From Bacillota bacterium (lineage in GTDB: Bacteria; Bacillota; Clostridia; Acetivibrionales; DSM-2933), in contig JAEYYB010000036.1 in the NCBI GenBank assembly GCA_023430975.1, positions 119,826 to 183,825 on the forward strand: a stretch of DNA of 64,000 nt, in the 5' to 3' direction. The translations under genes were made by a program, and so were the position numbers. Below are positions 1 through 7,352 of the stretch, in pieces (positions within the stretch are counted from its first letter, which is position 1; each line of letters begins with the position of its first letter). The notes beneath the pieces were generated by a model, which searched no databases, was not told the DNA's origin, and was given only the letters and a program-made list of their open reading frames with translations.

Positions 1-2
1 TA

Positions 3-1424
3 GGATCACCTATATCAAAGATTGGTGTGGAAGTATCAGACAGCCCATATGTTGTTATTAACATGCGTATTATGACTCGTATTGGTAGCAAAGTTCTTGA
101 AACTCTTGGAGACGGGGAATATGTTCCTTGCTTACATTCAGTAGGTGCTCCATTAGCTGAAGGTCAAAAAGATTCATCATGGCCTTGTGCACCAATCGAA
201 AAGAAATATATCAGCCACTTCCCAGAAGAAAAGACTATATGGTCTTTCGGTTCAGGATATGGCGGAAATGCTCTTTTAGGTAAGAAATGTTTCGCACTTC
301 GTATTGCTTCTTCTATAGCTCGTGAAGAAGGTTGGTTGGCTGAGCATATGCTCATCCTCCGTCTTACAGATCCAAAGGGTAATGTAAAATATATAGCTGG
401 TGCTTTCCCAAGTGCTTGTGGTAAGACAAACCTGGCAATGCTTGTTCCGACTATTCCTGGATGGAAAGTTGAAACAATAGGTGATGACATAGCTTGGATG
501 AAATACGGTAAAGATGGCCGTTTATATGCTATAAATCCTGAAGCTGGATTCTTTGGTGTTGCTCCTGGTACTTCCATGGATTCAAATCCAAGTGCTATGC
601 ACAGCATAGAAAAGAACACAATATTCACAAACGTTGGCTTAACTGATGATGGTGATGTTTGGTGGGAAGGTATCGGTTATGATGCACCATCACATCTTAT
701 CGACTGGAAGGGTAAGGATTGGGCACCAGGTGCTGAAGCTCCTGCGGCTCATCCAAATGCTCGTTTTACAGCACCTGCTGAGCAGTGTCCTGTAATTGCT
801 CCTGAATGGGAAGATCCTAATGGAGTGCCCATTTCGGCTATATTGGTTGGTGGACGCCGTCCAAGCACTATTCCATTGGTTCATGAAAGCTTTAGCTGGG
901 AACATGGTGTATTCATGGGTTCGATCATGGGTTCAGAAATTACAGCTGCAGCTATATCAGCAAATATCGGTCAGGTTCGCCGTGATCCATTTGCCATGCT
1001 TCCATTCATAGGTTACCATGTTGGTGACTACTTAAATCATTGGTTGGAAGTTGGTTCAAAAGCTGATGCGGATAAATTACCAAAAATATTCTATGTAAAC
1101 TGGTTCCGTAAAGATAAGGACGGTAAATGGTTATGGCCAGGATATGGCGAAAACAGCCGTGTTCTTAAATGGATCTGTGAAAGAGTATCAGGAGAAGGTA
1201 AAGCAGTTAAGACTCCAATAGGTTATATGCCTACAGCTGATGCTATTGATACCGCTGGTCTTGATGTAAGTGGAGATGATATGGCTGAACTCCTCAAGGT
1301 TAATAAGGATGAATGGTTGAATGAAGTTGAGTCAATCAGGAAGCACTATGCTAATTATGGTGAAAAAATGCCTAAAGAGTTATTTAACCAGTTAGATTCA
1401 TTGGAAAAGAGACTTAAAGAATAA
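3..1424 (+). CDS. pckG: Phosphoenolpyruvate carboxykinase (GTP), 3' part, truncated by window start
   Basis: This enzyme interconverts oxaloacetate + GTP and phosphoenolpyruvate + CO2 + GDP. In fermentative Clostridia it often carries carbon between the C3 and C4 pools. The frame is already open at base 3 (GSPISKIGVEV..), so the GTG at 27 is internal and about 120 N-terminal residues lie outside the window. Visible family motifs are the P-loop GAFPSACGKTN, the metal-site segment ETIGDDIAWM, NPEAGFFGVAPGT, and the nucleotide-site stretch NWFRKDKDGKW followed by WPGYGENSRVLKW. The GTP class is assigned from these motifs; ATP-type enzymes differ. The gene is monocistronic here, with an intrinsic terminator 24 bases after the stop. 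Confidence 0.95.
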   Translation, partial: GSPISKIGVEVSDSPYVVINMRIMTRIGSKVLETLGDGEYVPCLHSVGAPLAEGQKDSSWPCAPIEKKYISHFPEEKTIWSFGSGYGGNALLGKKCFALRIASSIAREEGWLAEHMLILRLTDPKGNVKYIAGAFPSACGKTNLAMLVPTIPGWKVETIGDDIAWMKYGKDGRLYAINPEAGFFGVAPGTSMDSNPSAMHSIEKNTIFTNVGLTDDGDVWWEGIGYDAPSHLIDWKGKDWAPGAEAPAAHPNARFTAPAEQCPVIAPEWEDPNGVPISAILVGGRRPSTIPLVHESFSWEHGVFMGSIMGSEITAAAISANIGQVRRDPFAMLPFIGYHVGDYLNHWLEVGSKADADKLPKIFYVNWFRKDKDGKWLWPGYGENSRVLKWICERVSGEGKAVKTPIGYMPTADAIDTAGLDVSGDDMAELLKVNKDEWLNEVESIRKHYANYGEKMPKELFNQLDSLEKRLKE

Positions 1425-1447
1425 TTCCATAACATAAGATATAAAGT

Positions 1448-1491
1448 AACGGTTGATAGGTCATTGAATAGTGGCTTATCAACCGTTTTTG
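1448..1491 (+). terminator. Rho-independent terminator of pckG
   Basis: An inverted repeat AACGGTTGATA / TATCAACCGTT is followed by TTTTTG. It lies directly downstream of the PEP carboxykinase stop codon and nothing else on the plus strand needs it. Confidence 0.85.
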
Positions 1492-1597
1492 TTAATATGT
1501 GGCAAACTATGTGTGTTAAAGAGCGTTTATTGATCAATTATATAAGTGGAGATATAAGCTTGAAAGACTGGAACATTTGGATGATTTGAAGTAAAGA

Positions 1598-1670
1598 AGC
1601 TGAGGAAGGGGATCGAACCCTCGACCTATTGATTACGAATCAATTGCTCTACCAACTGAGCTACCCCAGC
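1598..1670 (-). tRNA. tRNA-Thr (anticodon CGU)
   Basis: Read on the minus strand, a 73-nt cloverleaf folds. The acceptor is GCTGGGG/CCTCAGC with one G-U pair, the D-arm is GCTC..GAGC, the anticodon stem is ATTGA/TCAAT with loop TTCGTAA, and the T-arm is GAGGG-TTCGATC-CCCTT. The loop places CGT at positions 34-36, which reads ACG (Thr). CCA is not encoded; the next bases are TTC. Confidence 0.93.
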
Positions 1671-1750
1671 AAAGTATTATAATATTAAATTATCATATTT
1701 AATCAAAATTTTCAAATACTAAATTAAAAGTAATTTTTAAGGAGAGGGAA

Positions 1751-2308
1751 ATGAGAGCTTTTATCGGTATTGATTTTGATGAGGAACAAAAGAATAAAAT
1801 AAACGAGCTTCAGCAAAGGCTGAGGAGGTATGCGATACGGGGAAGATGGAAACATATTGATAATTTTCATCTGACTTTGAAGTTTTTAGATGATATTAGT
1901 TCAAGCCAGCAAATGCAAATAGATAATGTGATGAAGGATATATGCAGCACAGTAAAACCATTTAGCCTTGATATTAAGGACATTGGTGTTTTCGAAGGAA
2001 GGGATTCCATTCGTGTTTTATGGATGGGCCTTGGCGGAGATTTTGAGGAATTGAGAGCATTGCATAGAAGGATAGACGAGCTATTAATACCAGTAGGATT
2101 TATACCTGAAAAAAGAAGCTATAACCCACATATCACTATAGCACAGGATCTAGTCTTTGAATGTGATTTCCAGCAAATACGTGATTCAATTGGAAAGTTG
2201 GATTTTAGTCCTGTCATTGTGAACACTCTCCATTTGTTTAAAAGTGAGCAGATTACAAATAAACGTGTATATACTAAAGTTTCAGACTATAATCTAAGGC
2301 ATGAATGA
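1751..2308 (+). CDS. thpR: RNA 2',3'-cyclic phosphodiesterase (2H phosphoesterase, LigT/ThpR family)
   Basis: This is a small cytoplasmic 2H-superfamily enzyme expected to open 2',3'-cyclic phosphates on RNA ends; its physiological substrate in bacteria is unsettled. The two signature H-x-T motifs are H40-L-T42 (FHLTLKF) and H127-I-T129 (HITIAQ). They are spaced as in the family, and the 185-residue length is normal. The start is set by AAGGAGAGGGAA directly before the ATG. The gene stands alone downstream of the divergent tRNA. Its last codons (AGG CAT GAA TGA) lie inside a copy of the TAAGGCAT dispersed repeat, so the C-terminal RHE and the stop are probably supplied by that repeat. Confidence 0.92.
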   Translation: MRAFIGIDFDEEQKNKINELQQRLRRYAIRGRWKHIDNFHLTLKFLDDISSSQQMQIDNVMKDICSTVKPFSLDIKDIGVFEGRDSIRVLWMGLGGDFEELRALHRRIDELLIPVGFIPEKRSYNPHITIAQDLVFECDFQQIRDSIGKLDFSPVIVNTLHLFKSEQITNKRVYTKVSDYNLRHE

Positions 2309-2356
2309 AAAATTACTTACCGTTTTGAGCGTGTGTTCACGGGTTAAGTTAACTTA
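2295..2356 (+). repeat. TAAGGCAT-family dispersed repeat (family A), 3'-truncated copy
   Basis: From TAAGGCATGAATGA through the central palindrome AAGTTAACTT, this segment matches the copy at 14343 almost base for base (shared core GAGCGTGTGTTCACG). Similarity ends after the palindrome. It overlaps the thpR stop codon. Confidence 0.75.
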
Positions 2357-2434
2357 TATTTCCGATTTCATTGTTACACACAGGATAATAATGGTATATA
2401 TTAAATTGGGCTTATAATGTGGGAGGTAGGTTTT

Positions 2435-3247
2435 ATGGATTTACATAATATTTTAGTTGCTTTTGGACTGACGCTTTTTGCAGGATTATCAACAGGTATA
2501 GGAAGTGTGTTAGCTTTTTTTACGAAAAAAACCAATACAAAATTTCTTTCTGTTGCATTAGGTTTCTCTGCGGGAGTTATGATCTATGTATCAATGATTG
2601 AGATATTTTCTAAAGCTAAGACTTCTTTGATCGGATATTTAGGTGAAACAATGGGATCATGGGCAACTGTTGGTTCATTTTTCCTTGGAATATTCATCAT
2701 TGCTGCCATTGACAAGTTTGTACCTTCTGGTGAGAACCCTCATGAACTTCGTAAGGTTGAAGATATAAACAAAGGTAGTACCGGTGTTGATCGGGGTAAG
2801 CTTATGAGAATGGGGACGTTTACTGCCCTTGCAATAGCTATTCATAACTTTCCAGAAGGGCTTGCAACATTTACGTCTGCCATAAAAGACCCTTCGCTGG
2901 GAATTGCAATTGCCGTAGCAATAGCAATCCACAACATACCTGAGGGAATAGCAGTATCAATACCTATTTATTATGCTACAGGAGATAAGAAAAAGGCATT
3001 CAAGCTCTCTTTTCTTTCGGGTTTATCTGAGCCGGTAGGAGCCATTATAGGCTACTTAATATTATTCAGATTCTTTAATGATGCTATTTTTGGCGTTTTA
3101 TTTGCAGCAGTCGCAGGAATAATGGTATTTATCTCGCTAGATGAGCTTTTGCCTACAGCAAGGGAATATGGGGAACCACACCTTTCCATTTATGGTCTTG
3201 TGGCAGGAATGATGGTTATGGCTGTGAGTTTACTTCTCTTCATATAG
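2435..3247 (+). CDS. zupT: ZIP-family divalent metal transporter (ZupT-like)
   Basis: This is a polytopic membrane importer for zinc and possibly other divalent cations. The protein is 270 aa with about eight hydrophobic segments. The metal-site helices show the paired motifs HNFPEG (about residue 137) and HNIPEG (about residue 166), diagnostic of the ZupT/GufA branch. An upstream in-frame ATG at 2417 is rejected because GGGAGGT (2421-2427) lies between it and the ATG at 2435 with ideal spacing. The stop is TAG. The same frame stays open for another 65 codons after it, which is described separately. No metal-responsive operator was recognised upstream. Confidence 0.9.
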   Translation: MDLHNILVAFGLTLFAGLSTGIGSVLAFFTKKTNTKFLSVALGFSAGVMIYVSMIEIFSKAKTSLIGYLGETMGSWATVGSFFLGIFIIAAIDKFVPSGENPHELRKVEDINKGSTGVDRGKLMRMGTFTALAIAIHNFPEGLATFTSAIKDPSLGIAIAVAIAIHNIPEGIAVSIPIYYATGDKKKAFKLSFLSGLSEPVGAIIGYLILFRFFNDAIFGVLFAAVAGIMVFISLDELLPTAREYGEPHLSIYGLVAGMMVMAVSLLLFI

Positions 3248-3445
3248 GAACGTAAGCTGGTTCAACCTGAGATAGGCAATGGGGGGGATGATGAAGGTTC
3301 GAAAATACTCGCTGCCTTTTTAAAAAAAGAGCTGGAAAAGTTTTTGACACCTGATCTAAATCCCTTGGGAAGAGAAATTATCGAGTGTTGCATGAATGAT
3401 GGCAAACTGGAAGAATATATTGAACTTATTCCTGTAAGGATGTAA
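3248..3445 (+). other. 65-codon open frame continuing in phase after the zupT TAG stop; no start codon
   Basis: The frame directly following the zupT TAG runs 65 codons to TAA at 3443. The encoded segment looks protein-like (for example KILAAFLKKELEKFL and GREIIECC, ending ELIPVRM). There is no ATG/GTG/TTG near its beginning; the first in-frame Met is deep inside. A run of seven G at 3281-3287 follows an out-of-frame ATG. One extra G would place that ATG in frame and give a small protein of about 55 aa. It could be a small gene broken by a homopolymer indel, a gene remnant, or a readthrough extension. I do not recognise a family. Confidence 0.4.
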
Positions 3446-3482
3446 TATTAGATCTATATAAAGAATACAAAGAGGCGATAAA

Positions 3483-4022
3483 GTGCAGTTAATTAAAATT
3501 ACAGAAGAAAGTCAAATCCCATTAAACTATGAAAATACACCAGTTTGGGAGCTAATAGCATATCAAAACTTGGGGGTAGAGTTTAAAACCTATAATTCTG
3601 CACAGCTTTTAATAGGGATGTGCATGGACAATAGAAAACAATTGCGTATACCGGAGAATTTTGCTTATATAATAAGAACGGGCGGGGCAAACTTAAGGTA
3701 CTCCGAATTTAAAGTGTCTTACGCTATAGCTATCGGGGGAGTAAAATATATTGTATTGATAGCCCATAACAATTGTGGGATGGTCAATTTGGTTTCAAAG
3801 AGAGAACAGTTTATTGAAGGGTTATGCAAGAATGCTAACTGGAGCAGATCAAGGGCTGAAGAACATTTTATGAATTATGCCCCCATATTTGAAATTGATA
3901 ATGAAGTTGAATTTGTTTTTAATGAATCAAAAAGGTTAGCCCAAAAGTATCCGGGTGTAAATGCTGTCCCGCTTCTTTACTCAATTGAGGATAATATGTT
4001 AAGTGTGATTTTGGAAAAATAA
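3483..4022 (+). CDS. Beta-carbonic-anhydrase-like protein
   Basis: Beta-class carbonic anhydrases interconvert CO2 and bicarbonate at a zinc bound by Cys-(Asp)-His-Cys. Here the pattern C47-M-D49-N-R51, then H95-N-N-C98, matches the zinc ligands and the Asp/Arg dyad, and IIRTGGAN resembles the family's RNAGN-type stretch. At 179 aa it is near the short end for the family. The GTG start at 3483 follows AGAGGCG. Substitutions around the active site (RTGGAN rather than RNAGG) leave open a related, non-carbonic-anhydrase role. It is a single gene with no operon partner. Confidence 0.75.
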   Translation: MQLIKITEESQIPLNYENTPVWELIAYQNLGVEFKTYNSAQLLIGMCMDNRKQLRIPENFAYIIRTGGANLRYSEFKVSYAIAIGGVKYIVLIAHNNCGMVNLVSKREQFIEGLCKNANWSRSRAEEHFMNYAPIFEIDNEVEFVFNESKRLAQKYPGVNAVPLLYSIEDNMLSVILEK

Positions 4023-4082
4023 ATTTATTGCGGAAATTATTTTTGATCATGACCAAGTTTGAGGTTATAATATGGAATTTTA

Positions 4083-4112
4083 TTGACAATACTGCATTAG
4101 GTATAATACAAT
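4083..4112 (+). promoter_or_regulatory. Candidate sigma-A-type promoter of the DedA leader
   Basis: TTGACA (4083-4088), an 18-base spacer, then TACAAT (4107-4112). A TATAAT also lies at 4102, but only 13 bases from the -35 box. The resulting transcript would have a leader of roughly 190 nt before the DedA start. Confidence 0.5.
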
Positions 4113-4211
4113 ATTATTGTTTAAAGGAGCTACTAAGTACTAAGTCAGCATTACGGTGCGTATACTTAATTATATATTATGCATCTGGCTTATTTACCTA
4201 AAGGATTAATG

Positions 4212-4260
4212 AGACTTATAATATAATCTGCGTTTTAGGTTATGTTATAAGTCTTTTTTA
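4212..4260 (+). terminator. Terminator/attenuator-like hairpin upstream of the DedA gene
   Basis: AGACTTATAA pairs with TTATAAGTCT, followed by TTTTTT. It lies between the candidate promoter at 4083 and the DedA start at 4305. It may therefore end a small RNA of about 130 nt or act as an attenuator. No known riboswitch aptamer was recognised in the leader. Confidence 0.6.
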
Positions 4261-4304
4261 GATGTTTGACATGATTGGGAATTAGTGCTTGAAACGGAGG
4301 GTTA

Positions 4305-4964
4305 ATGGGAATAGTATTACAGTCTATAAATATTATATCAAACCTAGATACACAGATAATTGAAATGATCCAAAAGTTTGGAACTCTGACTTATCTGTTC
4401 CTTTTTTTAGTTGTTTTCAGCCAGACTGGGCTATTTATGGCACCTTTTCTTCCGGGGGAATCACTGCTATTTGTAGTAGGTACGCTCTCTGCTTCGGGAA
4501 CAATGAATATATGGCTAGCGACAATTTCTCTTATATTGGCGGCTATATTAGGAGACACAGTAAATTACAACTTTGGAAAATACTTTGGACCAAAGATCTT
4601 TAAAAAGCAAAATGCTTGGCTGTTGAATAGGAAACACTTGGATCAAGCCCATGCTTTTTATGAAAGGCATGGAGGCAAGACAATTATTTTGGCAAAGTTT
4701 TTACCGCTGGTCAGGACTGTAGCACCTTTTGCGGCAGGTATGGGGAATATGCCTAACGGGAAGTTCATTAATTACAATATTGTGGGCGGAATTGGCTGGG
4801 TATCAATAAATGTTTTTTTAGGGTACTTTTTTGGTAAAATTCCAGTGGTTAAAAATAATTTTTTGCTGGTAGTGATTGCTGTTGTAGCTATAAGTATAAT
4901 ACCAGGCATTGTGACATGGACAATAAGATTACTAAAAAATAAAAGGACTGCCGCAAGTAAATGA
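4305..4964 (+). CDS. DedA-family membrane protein (VTT domain)
   Basis: DedA/VTT proteins are polytopic inner-membrane proteins implicated in undecaprenyl-phosphate or phospholipid translocation and membrane homeostasis. This 219-aa protein has the usual length. It contains the family-typical F..PGE..L stretch (APFLPGESLLFVVG), GDTVNYNFGKYFG, and the conserved arginine-containing KFLPLVRTVAPFAAGMG, with four or more hydrophobic helices. The start follows GGAGGG. Its leader carries a promoter-like sequence and a hairpin, suggesting conditional transcription. It is monocistronic, and a TAAGGCAT repeat core lies 12 bases after the stop. Confidence 0.9.
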   Translation: MGIVLQSINIISNLDTQIIEMIQKFGTLTYLFLFLVVFSQTGLFMAPFLPGESLLFVVGTLSASGTMNIWLATISLILAAILGDTVNYNFGKYFGPKIFKKQNAWLLNRKHLDQAHAFYERHGGKTIILAKFLPLVRTVAPFAAGMGNMPNGKFINYNIVGGIGWVSINVFLGYFFGKIPVVKNNFLLVVIAVVAISIIPGIVTWTIRLLKNKRTAASK

Positions 4965-4998
4965 TCGATGTATATTAAGGCATGCCTAAGTAAAAAAG

Positions 4999-5020
4999 AA
5001 CCGGCGACAGGCCGGTTTTA
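4999..5020. terminator. Bidirectional terminator between the DedA gene and the ferritin-like gene
   Basis: AACCGG-cgacagg-CCGGTT is followed by TTT on the plus strand. A-rich sequence on the other side gives TTTTTT on the minus strand. It serves the convergent genes on both sides. Confidence 0.75.
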
Positions 5021-5068
5021 TAGTGTCTGGAAAATTTAGTATATCGTATATCACTATTTCATGATTAA

Positions 5069-5383
5069 TTATTGGATGGGTGCTTGAAAGTTTTGTTCCT
5101 GCTGCTTTATTATCTTTTTCTTACCTATCTCCGTATATTCTGCCTCTCGAGGGCATATCATATAAAGAAGCTGCTGCAGTTCTCCTACATGCCTTCTTTC
5201 TTCATCAGCAATATGGTAGAGGTTCTTTTTTATTCTTTCATCGTTAGTTGCCATCGCATGAGCTTCATACCCGACGATTGCTTCAAGCTCACCTGCGATA
5301 TCCACACGTAAGGCTTGTGCCAACTCCTCTTTTGACATCAGCTTGGGTGGATTGCCTACAAAAGGGTTTCCTAATAGTGCCAT
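5069..5383 (-). CDS. Short ferritin-like di-iron protein, EncFtn-like
   Basis: This is a 104-aa, two-helix ferritin-like protein expected to bind iron at a dimer interface. E32, E34, Y39, E61, E62 and H65 (the DEERRHVGEL segment) fall at the positions I recall for the ferroxidase residues E32, Y39, E62 and H65 of Rhodospirillum rubrum encapsulated ferritin; that numbering is from memory. A full four-helix ferritin or rubrerythrin would be about 140 aa or more, so this is the half-length fold. No encapsulin gene lies in the window, and the C-terminal tail shows no cargo-loading peptide I recognise. It ends a three-gene minus-strand group with YhcN, possibly spore-related. Confidence 0.7.
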   Translation of the reverse strand: MALLGNPFVGNPPKLMSKEELAQALRVDIAGELEAIVGYEAHAMATNDERIKKNLYHIADEERRHVGELQQLLYMICPREAEYTEIGKKKIIKQQEQNFQAPIQ

Positions 5384-5408
5384 TTAAACACATCCTTTTT
5401 ATAAATAA

Positions 5409-5645
5409 TTAACTATATAAATTGTCCTCTTCTTTTCCGATTGGTGGTTCAGAGTATCTGTCAATATCTGGTCCGTGGCTCAATTCATCGTATATTCTTC
5501 CTATTGCTGCATATTGCTCTGAAAATCTCCTGCTGTTGTCGTCAAGCAGAAAATCTTCCAAGTCTCCAATATTTTTTATGGTTATAGGATAATCTGTATC
5601 TTCCAGCATACCATTTATTAAGTCATAGGCTTCCTTTCGATCCAT
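5409..5645 (-). CDS. Small hypothetical protein (78 aa)
   Basis: This is a 78-aa, acidic, soluble protein without Cys, signal peptide or membrane segment. I do not recognise its family. It is translated from an ATG with GGAGG upstream, 12 bases after the YhcN-family gene and 25 bases before the ferritin-like gene, so the three are probably co-transcribed. The sequence is predicted mostly helical (MDRKEAYDLINGMLEDTDY and a central FSEQYAAIGRIYDEL). The C-terminal half is polar with several Pro. Operon context suggests a role in sporulation or the spore envelope, but that is only inference. Confidence 0.75.
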   Translation of the reverse strand: MDRKEAYDLINGMLEDTDYPITIKNIGDLEDFLLDDNSRRFSEQYAAIGRIYDELSHGPDIDRYSEPPIGKEEDNLYS

Positions 5646-5657
5646 AATGGTACCTCC

Positions 5658-6392
5658 TTACTGAGTAAGCAGCTTTCCTGAAGGATTAAGGCTTTGCATT
5701 ATCTGATTAAACTCAGAGTTCAATTGGTTTACTGGCTTTTTACCCTTAATATGATTGGCCAGGTTTCCTATTCTTGTAGATATATCTTTTGAGTCTGTTA
5801 TTACAACATTTGTTATAGTGTTATCAATTTGCTTTACCTTGGTGGAAATCAAATTTTTTGTAGATGCGATATCATCGTTCTTTCTGGTAGAATCATACCC
5901 AATAAGGGCAGTGTTTCCAGTAACAACTGAGTTAACCTTATCTATTCCATTGAGGCTATCTATTTGCTTACATATATTATCTGCCCTTCGTGTATCGTAT
6001 CCCAGTTGTTCATTTTGAGCACCAAGCCGTACATTATTAATACCGTTTGTATTGTCAATACCCAAAGTATTATTAATATTGTTAGTATTGTTTGTATTGT
6101 TAGTATTATTAGTATTGTTTGGACTTGGAGTCCTGCCAATGTTTACTATATCAGGGGAGTTGGTTCCTATTCCTACTTTTTGATTGTTTTGTATTATGTT
6201 TCTTGCAGTGGGTCCCGGAATAGGGCTCACTCCGTTCATGTCTGTTCCTGAAAGAGTCCTTCCTTGCTGAGTTGTGTTATTCCTTGTTATACGATTTGTG
6301 TTTCTTCCGATAATGCTACCGCCTGCCAAAAGAACACCTAGTAGACCTACTCCTAATGCTATCGATAAAATAACTGGAAATCTTCTTTTCAA
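5658..6392 (-). CDS. YhcN/YlaJ-family sporulation protein with Asn-Thr repeat
   Basis: YhcN/YlaJ proteins are spore-associated, usually lipoproteins, and are thought to act at the cortex or inner spore membrane. The 244-aa product starts at TTG (6392) with GGAGGTG upstream. It has an N-terminal hydrophobic anchor (residues 5-27) without a clear lipobox Cys. Next comes a low-complexity linker, including repeated NNT triplets at about residues 93-110. The C-terminal YhcN domain (about 140-240) has the typical pattern ADNICKQIDSLNGIDKVNSV and the TALIGYD strand. It is first of three minus-strand genes and divergent from rubrerythrin. Confidence 0.75.
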   Translation of the reverse strand: MKRRFPVILSIALGVGLLGVLLAGGSIIGRNTNRITRNNTTQQGRTLSGTDMNGVSPIPGPTARNIIQNNQKVGIGTNSPDIVNIGRTPSPNNTNNTNNTNNTNNINNTLGIDNTNGINNVRLGAQNEQLGYDTRRADNICKQIDSLNGIDKVNSVVTGNTALIGYDSTRKNDDIASTKNLISTKVKQIDNTITNVVITDSKDISTRIGNLANHIKGKKPVNQLNSEFNQIMQSLNPSGKLLTQ

Positions 6393-6563
6393 AGTAATTC
6401 ACCTCCAGCATTATTTTTATCTAAGTTAGTATGTTTTATTAAGCCAGTTTCTGATAACTTTGTAATAATTATTTTACAATTTAAATTGTTAAACTGATAA
6501 TAAGTTGTGGTAGAATAGTATAGATGATTCAATGAAAAATATAGTTTATTGAGGGAGGTAAAC

Positions 6564-7157
6564 ATGAAGAGTTTAAAGGGAACAAAAACTGCAGAAAATT
6601 TGCTTAAAGCTTTTGCAGGCGAATCACAGGCACGCAATAGATATACATTTTATGCCTCTGTTGCAGATAAGGAAGGATTTAAGCAGATTAAGAATATTTT
6701 CATAGAGACTGCAGATAATGAAAAGGAACATGCAAAAAGATTTTATAAGTTCTTGCTTGAAGGCTTGCAGGGTGAGCTTCCTGCTATGATTGAAATCAAT
6801 GCATCATATCCGGTTGCACAAGGTACAACAATTGAAAATCTGAGAGCTGCAGCAGATGGAGAAAATGAAGAGTGGTCAGACCTTTATCCTGCTTTTGCAA
6901 AGGTTGCTCAGGAAGAAGGGTTCCCTGAAATTGCAGCAGCTTTTAAGCTTATTGCATCTGTAGAAAAGCACCACGAAGAAAGATACAAAAAGCTTGCTGA
7001 AAATATTGCAAATGATGCGGTATTCAAAAAAGGTGAGAAGACAAAATGGAAATGCGGCAATTGCGGATACATTCATGAAGGTGCTGAAGCACCTGAAAAA
7101 TGTCCTGCATGTGTTCATCCAAAATCATATTTCGAGGTATTGGTAGAATCTTATTAA
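6564..7157 (+). CDS. rbr: Rubrerythrin
   Basis: This is a cytoplasmic peroxide-scavenging protein of anaerobes that reduces H2O2 to water with electrons passed through rubredoxin. The N-terminal four-helix di-iron domain shows the ExxH-type iron motifs (FAGESQARNRY, DNEKEHAKRFY, SVEKHHEERY). The C-terminal rubredoxin-like knuckle has CGNC and CPAC 12 residues apart. At 197 aa the length is standard. The start at 6564 is chosen over 6549 because GAGGGAGGT lies between them with good spacing. The TAA stop is the first triplet of a TAAGGCAT repeat core. A terminator hairpin follows. Confidence 0.95.
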   Translation: MKSLKGTKTAENLLKAFAGESQARNRYTFYASVADKEGFKQIKNIFIETADNEKEHAKRFYKFLLEGLQGELPAMIEINASYPVAQGTTIENLRAAADGENEEWSDLYPAFAKVAQEEGFPEIAAAFKLIASVEKHHEERYKKLAENIANDAVFKKGEKTKWKCGNCGYIHEGAEAPEKCPACVHPKSYFEVLVESY

Positions 7158-7179
7158 GGCATTGATAAATATTAAAAAG

Positions 7180-7220
7180 TGCTGCAAATGGGATAAAAAA
7201 TGCCCTTTGCAGCATTTTTT
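7180..7220 (+). terminator. Rho-independent terminator of rbr
   Basis: GTGCTGCAAA pairs with TTTGCAGCAT across a 16-base loop region, followed by TTTTTTG. It sits about 20 bases after the rubrerythrin stop. Confidence 0.85.
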
Positions 7221-7352
7221 GTTTATGTATGGGAAATAATAACATTAAGTAGATGGGAAAATGTTTACTGATGCTTTTAATATGTGTATAATGAACTGAT
7301 ATACTGCTTTATAGAACAGAATCTTTAAAAGGGGGAATGAATTATTGAATAT

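Noticed and set aside
164..628. 154-codon open frame antisense to pckG
   Set aside because: It lies wholly within the strongly conserved PEP carboxykinase frame, has no ribosome site and no protein-like motif. The same reasoning removes the other antisense frames, for example 8833-9285 and 52726-53469.
4083..4107. TTGACA with the nearby TATAAT at 4102 as a promoter
   Set aside because: The spacing is only 13 bases. TACAAT at 4107 with an 18-base spacer is the plausible partner.
6052..6116. Tandem short repeats resembling a microsatellite or CRISPR-like array
   Set aside because: The units are coding Asn-Thr triplets in frame within the YhcN-family protein. There are no unique spacers of constant length. 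No CRISPR array or cas gene was seen anywhere in the window.
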